Positions 11,435 through 20,473 of a DNA stretch of 64,000 bases are shown piece after piece. Source of the DNA: Roseomonas sp. 18066 (lineage in GTDB: Bacteria; Pseudomonadota; Alphaproteobacteria; Acetobacterales; Acetobacteraceae); assembly GCF_902706185.1 (NCBI RefSeq), contig NZ_CACSJM010000001.1, positions 1 to 64,000 of the forward strand. The letters are read 5' to 3'. The position numbers were made by a program, and so were the translations under genes. The stretch's first letter is position 1. Every line of letters begins with the position of its first letter. Below the pieces are notes generated by a model. It did not search any database. It saw nothing but the letters and a program-made list of their open reading frames with translations, and had not been told where the DNA came from.

Positions 11435-12274
11435 TCAGGCGTCAGCGAGGCCGGCGGTGCGCGCCATGTCGACCATGGCCTGGCGGGACTGGTGCATGTC
11501 GTCCAGCGTGCCGAAGGCGTTCATGTAGTGGCCCTGGAAGCCGCGGCGCTCGAGCAGCTCGAACATGGCGCCGAAGTCGAAATTGCCCTCGCCGGGCAGC
11601 AGGTGCTGCTCGTGCCCGTTGCGGAAGCAGTCGGCCAGCCGCACCTCGGCGACGCGCTCCAGCGGGATGGCGTCGACGAAGCCCTGCACGCCATCGGGCA
11701 TCAGATGCGCGTGGTTGGCGGTGAAGGACAGGGCGAAGGCCGGGGAATCGATGCGGTCGTAGTAGTAGCGCCACTCCTCCAGGCTATGCGCCAGGTAGTG
11801 GACCTCGGCATCGGCCGGCTCCTTGTTCAGGTTCTCCAGCAGCAGCAGCGCGCCATGCTTCTCGGCATGCGCCACCATGCGCTGCAGCCGGTCGAGCCCG
11901 GCCTCCATCCGCATCTTGACGTCGGCGGTGAAGTGGTAGCCGGCATGGACGACGATCCAGGCGGCGCCCAGCTTCGGCGCCACCTCGATATAGGCGCGCA
12001 TATAGGCGTCGACGGCTTCCGACAGGAAGGGCGAGTATTCGGCGACATTGACCGCGGACAGGGTGTGCAGCCCGATGGTGACGCCCTTCGCCGCCGCCTG
12101 GGCGCGGATGCGGGCGCAGCGCGCGTCGTCGAAGGAATCGACCTTGTTGGCGCCGGTGTCGAGCTGGATGTCGATGTAGCGCACGCCGCGCTCGGCGGCC
12201 CAGTCGATGGCCTGCTCCAGCGGCAGGCGGCGGCCGATATCGACGCCGATGCGGTCCAGCAGTGTCTTGCCCAT
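11435..12274 (-). CDS. Sugar phosphate isomerase/epimerase-like TIM-barrel protein
   Basis: A 279-aa protein of the xylose-isomerase-like TIM-barrel superfamily (AP endonuclease 2 fold). Barrel strands and metal-site segments can be followed: GLHTLSAVNVAEYS, AAWIVVHAGYHF, GALLLLENLNKE, ALSFTANHAHLM and VRLADCFRNGHEQHLLPGEGNFDF, the last supplying His/Glu-type ligands. Such enzymes isomerise or epimerise small sugars or hydroxy-keto acids using a divalent metal. It follows a GntR regulator by 12 bp and is probably controlled by it. The substrate cannot be read from sequence. Confidence 0.8.
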   Translation of the reverse strand: MGKTLLDRIGVDIGRRLPLEQAIDWAAERGVRYIDIQLDTGANKVDSFDDARCARIRAQAAAKGVTIGLHTLSAVNVAEYSPFLSEAVDAYMRAYIEVAPKLGAAWIVVHAGYHFTADVKMRMEAGLDRLQRMVAHAEKHGALLLLENLNKEPADAEVHYLAHSLEEWRYYYDRIDSPAFALSFTANHAHLMPDGVQGFVDAIPLERVAEVRLADCFRNGHEQHLLPGEGNFDFGAMFELLERRGFQGHYMNAFGTLDDMHQSRQAMVDMARTAGLADA

Positions 12275-12286
12275 TTTTTTCTCCCT

Positions 12287-13006
12287 TCAGATGGTTGCGG
12301 CGTTCTTCTCCGCCGCCGTGCCGACGCGCGGGCCGCCGTCCTTGTAGGCGATGGCGGTCAGGAAGCGGGCGCGGCCGGAGCGCGTGTGCTGCTCCGCCTG
12401 CTGCCGCGCCAGGCTGGCATCGCCCGCCAGGATGCTGTCCAGCAGGCGACGGTGCTCGGCATTGGCCTCGGCCATGCTGCCGCTGCGGTCGAAGGAGCGG
12501 CGGCGCATCAGCAGCAGCTTGCGGGTGTGGTCCAGATAGACCGCCTCCATCGCCGCATTGCCGGAGAAGGCCATGATCTGCTCGTGGAAGACGATGTTGC
12601 CGGCGAAGAAGCCTTCCGGGTCGCCGCCGGCGATGCGCTGGTCCATCTGCTCGACCACGGCGCGCAGCGTCATCGCCTGCTCGCCGGTGCAGGCCACCGC
12701 CAGCCGCGCGGCGGCCGAGCCGAACAGCACCGAGTTGAGCTCGTAGATCTGCATCGCCTCGTCGATGGTCAGCGTGCGGACGAAGGCGCCGCGGTTGAGG
12801 ATGACGGTGACCAGGCCGGTGCGCTCCAGCGCGCGCGCCGCCTCGCGCACGGGCCCGCGGCTGACGCCGAGCTGGCGGGCCAGCGTCACCTCGTTCAACC
12901 GGGCGCCGGGCGGCAGCGCGCCGCTCCAGATCAGTCCCTCCAGCGCCGTCTGCACCTTGCTGGAGAGGGATTGCGCCGCTTCGCGCGCCGCCCGGATTGT
13001 AGACAT
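12287..13006 (-). CDS. GntR-family regulator, FCD type
   Basis: A 239-aa winged-helix regulator. The DNA-binding part (LNEVTLARQLGVSRGPVREAARALERTGLV) is near residues 35-75 and an FCD helical ligand domain follows. It is the first gene of a two-gene minus unit with the TIM-barrel isomerase and is divergent from the crotonase/ABC operon across 231 bp. ATTGT-NN-ACATTT occurs at its own start codon (12996) and at 13105 in the intergenic region, a plausible operator pair serving both directions. It is not closely similar to the other GntR at 7676. Confidence 0.9.
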   Translation of the reverse strand: MSTIRAAREAAQSLSSKVQTALEGLIWSGALPPGARLNEVTLARQLGVSRGPVREAARALERTGLVTVILNRGAFVRTLTIDEAMQIYELNSVLFGSAAARLAVACTGEQAMTLRAVVEQMDQRIAGGDPEGFFAGNIVFHEQIMAFSGNAAMEAVYLDHTRKLLLMRRRSFDRSGSMAEANAEHRRLLDSILAGDASLARQQAEQHTRSGRARFLTAIAYKDGGPRVGTAAEKNAATI

Positions 13007-13117
13007 TTTTTCCCCGCCACCCCCGCGGCTGTGTCGATAAAATCGCTTGCTGCAACTGCTCAGTCGCGGTTTCGCGATCCCCTCGACCCCGCAGGTCCGG
13101 CTTTATTGTTTACATTT
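12996..13117. promoter_or_regulatory. Two ATTGT-NN-ACATTT boxes in the GntR/crotonase divergent region
   Basis: ATTGTAGACATTT (12996-13008, covering the GntR start codon) and ATTGTTTACATTT (13105-13117) differ only at the two central bases. TGT-NN-ACA has the dyad and GT/AC core expected of FCD GntR operators. The rest of the 13007-13237 gap is somewhat AT-richer than its surroundings and probably holds both promoters. Confidence 0.45.
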
Positions 13118-13237
13118 CGGAGACCGGGTGGCAAGACTCATCGCCGGGAGAGAAACGATCAGCAGAGCAGCACGGGGCAGCCAGCCAGGCGCCCTTCGTG
13201 TCGCCGCGCCATCTCCCGCCATGGCAGGGAGGACCCG

Positions 13238-14047
13238 ATGGATATCGAGGCCAAAGGCATTGCCGACCCGAGGATCCTGACGCGCCGCGGCGAGGGCATC
13301 GGCTGGATCACCATCAACCAGCCGGAGAAGCGCAACGCCATCGCGCTGGCCATGTGGGATGCCATCGCGGCGGCCGCGACGGATTTCGCCAGCGACCCGG
13401 AAGTGCGCGTCGTCATCCTGCATGGCGCGGGCGGCAAGGCTTTCGCCGCCGGCGCCGATATCAGCGAATTCGACAGGATCCGCGCCGATGCGGCGGCGCA
13501 GGAAGCCTATGGCCAGCGCAGCGCCGCGGCGCGCCGCGCGCTGGAGGGCATGGGCAAGCCGCTGATCGCCATGATCCAGGGCTTCTGCATCGGCGGCGGC
13601 TATGCCACCGCGCTGATCGCCGACCTGCGCATCGCCTCCGAGGACAGCCGCTTCGGCATTCCGGCGGCCAAGCTCGGCATCGCCTATGGCTATGAAAGCC
13701 TGGAGAAGCTGGTCGCGCTGACCGGCCCGGCGATGGCCAAGGAAGTGATGTTCAGCGGCCGCCAGTTCGACGCCGCCGAGGCGCTGCGCGCCGGCATGAT
13801 CAACCGCGTGGTGCCGGTCGCCGATCTGGAATCGTCGACAATCGAGCTGGCGCAGCAGATCGCGCGCAATGCGCCGCTGTCGCTGAAGGCGGCGCGGCTG
13901 GCGATCGAGCAGATCGTGGGCAATCCGGAGAAACGTGACCGCGCCGCGGTGGAGCAGGCCAATCGCGCCTGCTTCGACAGCGCGGACTATGCCGAGGGCC
14001 GCCGCGCCTTCCAGGAGAAGCGGGCCCCGGTGTTCAGCGGCAGGTGA
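13238..14047 (+). CDS. Crotonase-superfamily protein lacking both hydratase glutamates
   Basis: A 269-aa enoyl-CoA hydratase/isomerase superfamily member starting at ATG 13238, 8 bp after an AGGGAGG Shine-Dalgarno-like stretch. The CoA oxyanion elements are present: GKAFAAGADISEF and IQGFCIGGGYATAL. However, the two catalytic Glu of classical hydratase (Glu144 and Glu164, in GGGCE and QPE) are Ala here (GGGYA and IPA). It therefore probably catalyses another crotonase reaction such as thioester hydrolysis, isomerisation or decarboxylation. It heads a plus-strand operon with two binding proteins, a permease and an ATPase, which points to an imported carboxylate that is turned into a CoA ester. 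Confidence 0.85.
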   Translation: MDIEAKGIADPRILTRRGEGIGWITINQPEKRNAIALAMWDAIAAAATDFASDPEVRVVILHGAGGKAFAAGADISEFDRIRADAAAQEAYGQRSAAARRALEGMGKPLIAMIQGFCIGGGYATALIADLRIASEDSRFGIPAAKLGIAYGYESLEKLVALTGPAMAKEVMFSGRQFDAAEALRAGMINRVVPVADLESSTIELAQQIARNAPLSLKAARLAIEQIVGNPEKRDRAAVEQANRACFDSADYAEGRRAFQEKRAPVFSGR

Positions 14048-14108
14048 AGCGTGGCGCCCAAAGCGGCCGCAGAGCCGCCGGCGCCGGTGCAGGCAGGGAG
14101 GAAGTGGG

Positions 14109-15164
14109 ATGCGGATGATCAACAGGCGGCATTTCGTGGCGCTGGCGGCGGGCGGCGCGTTGCTGGCGCAGCAGAAGGCGCAGGCGCAGGCGCTGCCGGC
14201 GCATGAGCAGGCGCTGTACGACGCGGCGAAGAAGGAAGGCGAGATCACCTGGTATACCGGGCAGATGCAGGCCGAGCCTTCCGAGGCGATCGGCCGCGCC
14301 TTCGGCGAGCGCTATCCCGGGGTGAAGGTCAATGTGGTGCGCAGCGCCTCGCAGGTGGCCTTCCAGCGGCTGGCGCAGGACATGCGCGCGCGGGTCAACC
14401 AGTGCGACGTCTTCAGCTCCACCGACTACAGCCATGCCGCGCATCTGAAGCGCGGCGAGCAGCTGATGGCCTATCGGCCGGAGAATGCGAAAGGCCTGAT
14501 CGAGGTGGCGCAGAAGGCCGCCGATCCGGACGGCTTCTTCCAGATCACCTATCTCGGCCTGTATCTGATGGCGCGGCACAGCAAGAACGTGTCGGAGGCC
14601 GATGCGCCGAAATCCTGGCGCGACCTGACCGATCCGCGCTGGAAGGACCGCATCGCGGTCGGCCACCCCGGCTATAGCGGCGCCATCACCGCCTGGTGCC
14701 TGATGATGCAGGAGAAGTTTGGTGTCGGCTACTTCAAGGAGCTGGAGCGCAACCGGCCGCTGATCGGCCGTTCCAGCGGCGATCCGGTGACAACGCTGAA
14801 TGCCGGCGAGCGGATGATCGGGGCCGCGATTCCTTCGGCCACCACGCTGCTCAGCATTTCGCGCGGCAATCCGGTGACGCTGATCTATCCGACCGACGGC
14901 ACGCTGGTGGTGCCCTCGCCGACCGGGGCGATGCGCGCCGCGCCGCATCCGAATGCGGCCAAGCTGTTCATGGAATTCGTCACCAGCCCGGCCTACCACA
15001 CCGCGACGCGCGCCTATTTCGGCGAATCGCTGCGGCCGGAAGTGCCGCCGCCGCCCGGCGCCCGCGCGCTGGACAGCATCCCGCTCTACACGCCGAAGCC
15101 CGAGGATGTCGAAGCCAAGGCGCAGGAGGTGAAGGACCTCTGGCGCGATACATTCGGGATCTGA
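14109..15164 (+). CDS. ABC transporter periplasmic binding protein (iron/AfuA-like class), copy 1
   Basis: A 351-aa extracellular solute-binding protein. MRMINRRHFVALAAGGALLAQQKAQAQA is a Tat-like or Sec signal with paired Arg. The mature start HEQALYDAAKKEGEITWYTGQ is typical of the Fe3+/2-aminoethylphosphonate/thiamine binding-protein class. There is no obvious iron-ligand Tyr pair I can assign, so the ligand is unknown. It is followed at once by a close paralogue, then by one permease and one ATPase. It starts 62 bp after the crotonase gene. Confidence 0.88.
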   Translation: MRMINRRHFVALAAGGALLAQQKAQAQALPAHEQALYDAAKKEGEITWYTGQMQAEPSEAIGRAFGERYPGVKVNVVRSASQVAFQRLAQDMRARVNQCDVFSSTDYSHAAHLKRGEQLMAYRPENAKGLIEVAQKAADPDGFFQITYLGLYLMARHSKNVSEADAPKSWRDLTDPRWKDRIAVGHPGYSGAITAWCLMMQEKFGVGYFKELERNRPLIGRSSGDPVTTLNAGERMIGAAIPSATTLLSISRGNPVTLIYPTDGTLVVPSPTGAMRAAPHPNAAKLFMEFVTSPAYHTATRAYFGESLRPEVPPPPGARALDSIPLYTPKPEDVEAKAQEVKDLWRDTFGI

Positions 15165-15228
15165 GCGGGCGGAACGTCATCGCTGGCCCAACGAGGCCAG
15201 CGACCCAGGAAGAAAAAGGAGGGAGGCG

Positions 15229-16278
15229 ATGATCGGAGTGGGGAGGCGCGGCCTGCTGGCGGCCGCCGCCATCATCGGCGCGGCGCCCAGGGCGGGCGCC
15301 GCCGAGCTGCCGCCGCATGAGCAGGAGCTGCATGCCGCCGCCCGGCGCGAGGGCGAGATGACCTGGTATGCCGGGCAGCTCAGCGCCGAGCCCTGCGAGG
15401 CGGTGGGCAAGGCCTTCACCGCGCGCTATCCGGGGGTGAAGGTCAATGTGGTGCGCAGCACCTCGCAGGTGGCATTCCAGCGGCTGGCGCAGGACATGCG
15501 CGCCGGCATCGCGCAATGCGACGTGCTGAGCTCCACCGACTACAGCCATTCCTCCTTCCTCAAGCGCGAAGGGCGGCTGCTGCAATACCGCCCGAAGAAC
15601 GCGGAAGGACTGCTCGACTTCGTCCGCAAGGCCGGCGATCCCGACGATCATTTCCACGTCTTCTATATCGGCGTGCATCTGCTGGCGCGGCGCACCGACA
15701 AGGTGTCGGAGGCCGATGCGCCGAAATCATGGCGCGCGCTGACGGAATCGCGCTGGCGCGACCAGCTGGCGGTCGGCCATCCGGGCTATAGCGGCGCCAT
15801 CGGCGCCTGGGCGGTGCTGCTGCGCAAGCTTTATGGCTGGGACTATTTCAAGGCGATGGAGAAGAACCGGCCACAGATCGGGCGGTCTTCCATCGATCCG
15901 GTGACGACGCTGAATGCCGGCGAGCGCACCATCGGCGTGGCGGTTCCCTCGGCCAGCACGCTGCTCAGCATGGCGCGCGGCAATCCGCTGTCGCTGATCT
16001 ATCCGGAGGACGGCACGGTGGTGGTGCCTTCGCCCAGCTGCATCCAGAAGAACGCGCCGCATCCCAACGCCGCCAAGCTGTTCATGGAATTCGCCACGGG
16101 ACCCGAGTATTTCCGTGTCACCCGCGAGTTCTACAACGAATCGCTGCGCGCCGACGTGCCGCCGCCGCCGGGCTCGACGCCGCTCGACCAGGTGAAGGTG
16201 ATCATGCCGACGCCGGAGGAAATCGAGAAGGGCGTGCCGGAGGTGAAAGAGCAATGGCGCGACACCTTCGGCATCTGA
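15229..16278 (+). CDS. ABC transporter periplasmic binding protein, tandem copy 2
   Basis: A 349-aa paralogue of the preceding gene. Long blocks are identical or nearly so: YPGVKVNVVRS, SQVAFQRLAQDMRA, SSTDYSHS, VSEADAPKSWR and VGHPGYSGAI. The signal peptide differs (MIGVGRRGLLAAAAIIGAAPRAGA). A local duplication followed by divergence of the ligand pocket is the simplest history; both copies are intact. A Shine-Dalgarno, GGAGG, is at about 15220. The two receptors presumably share the downstream permease and ATPase. Confidence 0.88.
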   Translation: MIGVGRRGLLAAAAIIGAAPRAGAAELPPHEQELHAAARREGEMTWYAGQLSAEPCEAVGKAFTARYPGVKVNVVRSTSQVAFQRLAQDMRAGIAQCDVLSSTDYSHSSFLKREGRLLQYRPKNAEGLLDFVRKAGDPDDHFHVFYIGVHLLARRTDKVSEADAPKSWRALTESRWRDQLAVGHPGYSGAIGAWAVLLRKLYGWDYFKAMEKNRPQIGRSSIDPVTTLNAGERTIGVAVPSASTLLSMARGNPLSLIYPEDGTVVVPSPSCIQKNAPHPNAAKLFMEFATGPEYFRVTREFYNESLRADVPPPPGSTPLDQVKVIMPTPEEIEKGVPEVKEQWRDTFGI

Positions 16279-16312
16279 TGTTCCGCCGCGCAGCAGAAGG
16301 ATCCGCCGGCGC

Positions 16313-18058
16313 ATGACAGAGACCGTGACCCTGCCCAAGCCCGCCCTCGCCACGCGCCCGCCCGGCGTGCTGACGCGGCTGCGCTATCTCGAGCCCTCCA
16401 ACCTGCTCTGGCTGCTGCTGGTGCTGGTGCTGCTGTTCCTCGTCGCCGTGCCCATCGGCAAGCTGCTGATCGTCAGCTTCGAGCAGCAGGGCACCGGCGC
16501 CTTCACCTTCGCCAACTACGCCCAGGCCTATGGCCGCGTGCGCTACCTCGAGGCGCTGGGCAATTCGCTGATCCTTGGCGTCTCGGCGGCAGGCCTGGCG
16601 ACGGTCTTCGCCGTGCCGATGGCCTGGGCGGTGTCGCGCACCGACATGCCGGGCAAGGGGCTGACCTGGGCCGCGGTGATGGGCGCCTTCATCATGCCGC
16701 CCTATCTGGGCGCGGTGGGCTGGATCCTGCTGGCCGGGCCGAATTCCGGCTTCCTGAACCAGGCCTGGCGCTGGGTGACGGGGGCGGAAGGCGCGCTGGT
16801 CAATGTCTACAGCTTCCCAGGGCTCGCGCTGGTCATCGCGCTGCATTCCTTCCCGCTCATTTTCATTTTCGTCAAGTCAGCGCTGGATCTGATCTCGTCG
16901 GAGATGGAGGACGCTGCCAACATCCTCGGCGCTGGCACCATGACCGCGACGCGGCGGGTGACGCTGCCGCTGGTCTGGCCGGCGATCCTGGGCGGCACCA
17001 TCGTCGTCTTCCTCGAGACCATCGCGTTGTTCGGCACGCCGGCGATCATCGGCATCCCGGCGCGGATCAACGTGGTGACGACGCAGCTCTGGCAGTTCTT
17101 CGAATATCCGGTGCGCGTCGAGGTCGCCGCCGCCTATGCCATGCCGCTGCTGCTGATCACCGTCGGCATCATCCTGGCGCAGAAGCTGCTGCTGGCGCGA
17201 AAGGGCTATGTCTCGCAGACCGGCAAGGGCGGCGAGCGCCGCATCATCCGCCTCGGCGTCTGGCGCTGGCCGGTCTTCGCCTATTGCGCGCTGGTCGGCT
17301 CGATGGCGGTCGTCATGCCGGTCTCGGTGCTGCTGCAATCCTCCTTCGCCAAGGCCTGGGGGCGCGGGTTGCTGGCGCCGGGCAACTTCACCTTCGACAA
17401 CTACACCTACCTGCTGTTCCGCCACGAGATGGCGCTGAGCTCGATCTGGAACACGTTGTGGTACTCAGCGACGGCGGCGACGGCGGCGGTGCTGATCGCC
17501 GTGCTGGTCGCCTATATCGTCACCCGCAAGCTGGTGCCCTTCGGCTCGGCGCTGGGCTTCCTGGCGATGGCGCCCTTCGTCATCCCCGGCATCGTCATGG
17601 CGATCGGCTTCTACGCCGCCTATGCGGCGCCGCCGCTGGCGCTCTATGGCACCGCGCTGATCATCATCCTGGCCTTCACCGCGCGCTTCCTGCCGATCGC
17701 CTTCGCCAATGCCTCGGCCGCCGTGCGCTCGGTGCATCCGGAGATGGAGGAGGCCGCGCGCATCCTCGGCGGCGGCCGGCTGATGACGGTGATGCGCATC
17801 ACCGCGCCGCTGATCCGCCGCAGCCTGCTGGGCGGCTGGCTGATCGTCTTCATCGTCGCCTCGCGCGAGCTTTCCTCCGCCGTCTTCCTGGTGGGGCCGC
17901 GCACCCGCACCATGGCCGTGCTGCTCTACGATCTGAGCGAGGCGGGCAATTTCGAGGTGCTCTCGGCCTTCGGCGGCCTGCTGCTCGCCATCACCCTCGT
18001 CCTCGTCGGTATCGGCATGAAGCTGGCCGGCCGCGACTTCATGCTGCGGAGAAACTGA
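16313..18058 (+). CDS. ABC transporter permease, two fused transmembrane domains (FbpB-like)
   Basis: A 581-aa inner-membrane permease with two consecutive MetI-like domains, each with about six helices. The first EAA-type loop is EMEDAANILGAGTMTATRRVTLPL, the second EMEEAARILGGGRLMTVMRITAPL. The fused layout is usual for iron/AfuB/FbpB and some phosphonate or thiamine importers. It lies between the tandem binding proteins and the ATPase gene, which starts 3 bp after its stop, so the importer is complete. The C-terminus ends just after the last helix. Confidence 0.92.
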   Translation: MTETVTLPKPALATRPPGVLTRLRYLEPSNLLWLLLVLVLLFLVAVPIGKLLIVSFEQQGTGAFTFANYAQAYGRVRYLEALGNSLILGVSAAGLATVFAVPMAWAVSRTDMPGKGLTWAAVMGAFIMPPYLGAVGWILLAGPNSGFLNQAWRWVTGAEGALVNVYSFPGLALVIALHSFPLIFIFVKSALDLISSEMEDAANILGAGTMTATRRVTLPLVWPAILGGTIVVFLETIALFGTPAIIGIPARINVVTTQLWQFFEYPVRVEVAAAYAMPLLLITVGIILAQKLLLARKGYVSQTGKGGERRIIRLGVWRWPVFAYCALVGSMAVVMPVSVLLQSSFAKAWGRGLLAPGNFTFDNYTYLLFRHEMALSSIWNTLWYSATAATAAVLIAVLVAYIVTRKLVPFGSALGFLAMAPFVIPGIVMAIGFYAAYAAPPLALYGTALIIILAFTARFLPIAFANASAAVRSVHPEMEEAARILGGGRLMTVMRITAPLIRRSLLGGWLIVFIVASRELSSAVFLVGPRTRTMAVLLYDLSEAGNFEVLSAFGGLLLAITLVLVGIGMKLAGRDFMLRRN

Positions 18059-18061
18059 CCC

Positions 18062-19141
18062 ATGCCCCGTCTGACCCTGAAGGGCCTCGGCAAAGCCTAT
18101 GGCAAGCTGAAGGTCGTGGACGACGTCGACCTGACCCTGGAGGAAGGCGAATTCGTCTCGTTGCTCGGCCCCTCCGGCTGCGGCAAGACGACGACGTTGC
18201 GCATGATCGCCGGCTTCGTCGAGCCGACCTCGGGCAGCATCATGCTGAACAGCCAGGTGCTGTCGGCGCCCGGCGCGGTGCTGCCGCCGGAGAAGCGCGG
18301 CATGTCGATGATCTTCCAGAGCTACGCCATCTGGCCGAACATGACGGTGGCCGAGAATGTCGGCTTCGGCCTGACGTTGAAGAAGCTGCCGCGGGAAGAG
18401 GTGCGCGCCAAGGTCACGCGCATCCTCGAGGTGGTGCAGATGGCGCATCTGGCCGATCGCTACCCGGCCGAGCTCTCGGGCGGGCAGCAGCAGCGCGTGG
18501 CGCTGGCCCGCGCCATCGTGGTGCGGCCGGCGGTGCTGCTGCTCGACGAGCCGCTGTCCAACCTCGACGCCAATCTACGGGAAGAAATGCGCTTCGAGAT
18601 CCGCCGCCTGCATGACGAATTCCGCTTCACCACCGTCTATGTCACGCATGACCAGGCCGAGGCCATGGCGACGGCCGACCGCATCGCGGTGATGCAGGGC
18701 GGCCGGATCGAGCAGGTGGACGCGCCGCATGTCATCTACACGCGGCCGCGCACCCGCTTCGTCGCCGGCTTCATCGGCCGCACCAACCTGATCGAGGGCC
18801 GCTTCGCCAATGGCGAGGTCGGGCTCGACGGCTTCGCGCTGCGCTCCGACCAGATCCCGGGCAGCATGCCGGCCTCGTCGCAGCCGATCCTGCTGTCGCT
18901 GCGGCCGCAGGGCATGGCGCTGCATCGCGGCCGGCCGGCGGGCGGCGCGCGCGACGGCATGCCGCTGCTGGCGGCAACCGTGGCGCAGCGCACCTATCTC
19001 GGCGAATCCTGGGACTATGTCGTGCATCCGGCGGAGAGCGGGCTGAAGCTGCGCGTCACCGCGCCGCCGCTGCAGGTGCATGAGGTGGGCGACAGCGTCT
19101 GGCTGGAGATCGACCCGAACCAGATCGCCGTGGTGAACTAG
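18062..19141 (+). CDS. ABC importer ATPase (PotA/FbpC type)
   Basis: A 359-aa nucleotide-binding subunit. Walker A is GPSGCGKTT (about residue 37), the Q-loop is IFQSYAIWPNM, the signature is LSGGQQQRV, Walker B is VLLLDEP and the switch is VTHDQ. A TOBE-type regulatory domain fills the last 120 residues, as in PotA, FbpC and MalK. It energises the preceding fused permease. Its TAG stop overlaps the stop of the convergent monooxygenase gene through a shared CTAG. Confidence 0.95.
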   Translation: MPRLTLKGLGKAYGKLKVVDDVDLTLEEGEFVSLLGPSGCGKTTTLRMIAGFVEPTSGSIMLNSQVLSAPGAVLPPEKRGMSMIFQSYAIWPNMTVAENVGFGLTLKKLPREEVRAKVTRILEVVQMAHLADRYPAELSGGQQQRVALARAIVVRPAVLLLDEPLSNLDANLREEMRFEIRRLHDEFRFTTVYVTHDQAEAMATADRIAVMQGGRIEQVDAPHVIYTRPRTRFVAGFIGRTNLIEGRFANGEVGLDGFALRSDQIPGSMPASSQPILLSLRPQGMALHRGRPAGGARDGMPLLAATVAQRTYLGESWDYVVHPAESGLKLRVTAPPLQVHEVGDSVWLEIDPNQIAVVN

Positions 19142-20454
19142 TCGCGCAGATGCTCGCGCAGCGTGGCGCCGGCATAGTCGCGCCGGAACACGCCACGCTG
19201 CTGCAGGATCGGCACGACGCTGCGGCAGAACTGCTCGTACATGCCGGGGAAGGTCGTCGGCGTCAGCACGAAGCCGTCGCAGGCGTGGCTTTCGAACAGG
19301 TCGGTCAGCCGGTCGGCGATGCTCTCCGGCGTCCCGACCAGCTGCGGGCAGAGCTCGCTGGTGGCGAAGCGGCGCGCCGCCTCGCCCAGCGTCAGCCCTT
19401 CCCGCTTCGTGCCCTGCAGGATGACGTCGAAGGAGCCGCGCGAGCCTTCCTCGATCTCGATATCGGCCAGCGGCTGCTCGGGATCGAAGCGCGACAGGTC
19501 GATGCCAATATGGCCGGAGATCTGCGCCATGCCGAGCTGGGTGTCGACCAGGCTGTTGACATAGTCGGCCTGCTCGCGTGCGATGGACTCGGTCGCGCCG
19601 ATCACCACGTCGATCGAGGGCAGCACCACGCATTCCTCCGGCGCCCGCCCGAACTTCTGCATCCGACCTTTGAAGTCGGCGTAGAATTCCTGCATGTCCG
19701 ACTTCTCGTGCTGCAAGGTGAAGATGATCTCGCCCCAGCGGGCGCCGAAGTCGCGGCCGCGTTCGGAGCTGCCGGCCTGCATGATCACCGGCCGCCCCTG
19801 CGGCGAGCGCGGCGCGGTCAGCGGCCCGCGCGTGCTGATCCACTTGCCTTCGTAATCGGCATAGTGGATACGCGACGGATCGGCGAATTGGCCTGACGCC
19901 TTGTCCAGCACCAGCGCACCCTCCTCCCAGCTTTCCCAGAGAGCAGAGCAGGCTTCCAGCACCTCGTCGGCGCGGTCGTAGCGCTGGGCGCGGCTGGGCA
20001 TTTCCTTCATGCCGAAATTGCGCGCCTCCAGCGTGCTGGTCGAGGCCACGACATTCCAGGCGGCGCGGCCATGGCTCATATGGTCGAGCGTCGAGAGCAT
20101 CCGCGCCACCTGATACGGATGGTTGAAGGTCGAGGAATAGGTCAGGCCAAGGCCGATGCGGCTGGTCACCCGCGCCATGATCGGCAGGATCACCGCCGGG
20201 TCCAGCAGGCAGACCTGCCCGCCGCGGCCGACCATGGTGTCGTATTTTCCCTCGTAGAGATCATAGAGACCGAGGATATCGGCGAAGAACAGCGCGTCGA
20301 ATTTCCCGGCCTCCAGCACGCGGGCGATATGCTCGTAGCGGGACGGGTCCAGCAGGTCGTCAACGGCGGATTCCGGATGACGCCAGGCGCCATGGTGGTG
20401 GCAGGTCGGGCCGGTCATCAGGAAGGCCACCAGATGCATCTGTCGCGGGGTCAT
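19138..20454 (-). CDS. LLM-class FMN-dependent monooxygenase (NtaA/SnaA/DszA family), A
   Basis: A 438-aa bacterial-luciferase-like TIM-barrel flavoprotein. The NtaA/SnaA/DszA branch is recognised by MHLVAFLMTGPTCHHHGAWRHP, GRAAWNVVAST, and the FMN-phosphate segment SPQGRPVIMQAGSSERGRDFGA. These enzymes use FMNH2 supplied by a separate reductase to cleave C-S or C-N bonds or to oxidise organic sulfur and chelators. It is the last gene of the LIV-importer operon, 19 bp after a second LLM gene. No flavin reductase is seen in the window. Confidence 0.9.
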   Translation of the reverse strand: MTPRQMHLVAFLMTGPTCHHHGAWRHPESAVDDLLDPSRYEHIARVLEAGKFDALFFADILGLYDLYEGKYDTMVGRGGQVCLLDPAVILPIMARVTSRIGLGLTYSSTFNHPYQVARMLSTLDHMSHGRAAWNVVASTSTLEARNFGMKEMPSRAQRYDRADEVLEACSALWESWEEGALVLDKASGQFADPSRIHYADYEGKWISTRGPLTAPRSPQGRPVIMQAGSSERGRDFGARWGEIIFTLQHEKSDMQEFYADFKGRMQKFGRAPEECVVLPSIDVVIGATESIAREQADYVNSLVDTQLGMAQISGHIGIDLSRFDPEQPLADIEIEEGSRGSFDVILQGTKREGLTLGEAARRFATSELCPQLVGTPESIADRLTDLFESHACDGFVLTPTTFPGMYEQFCRSVVPILQQRGVFRRDYAGATLREHLRD

Positions 20455-20473
20455 CGGTCGTCTCCCAGGCGGA

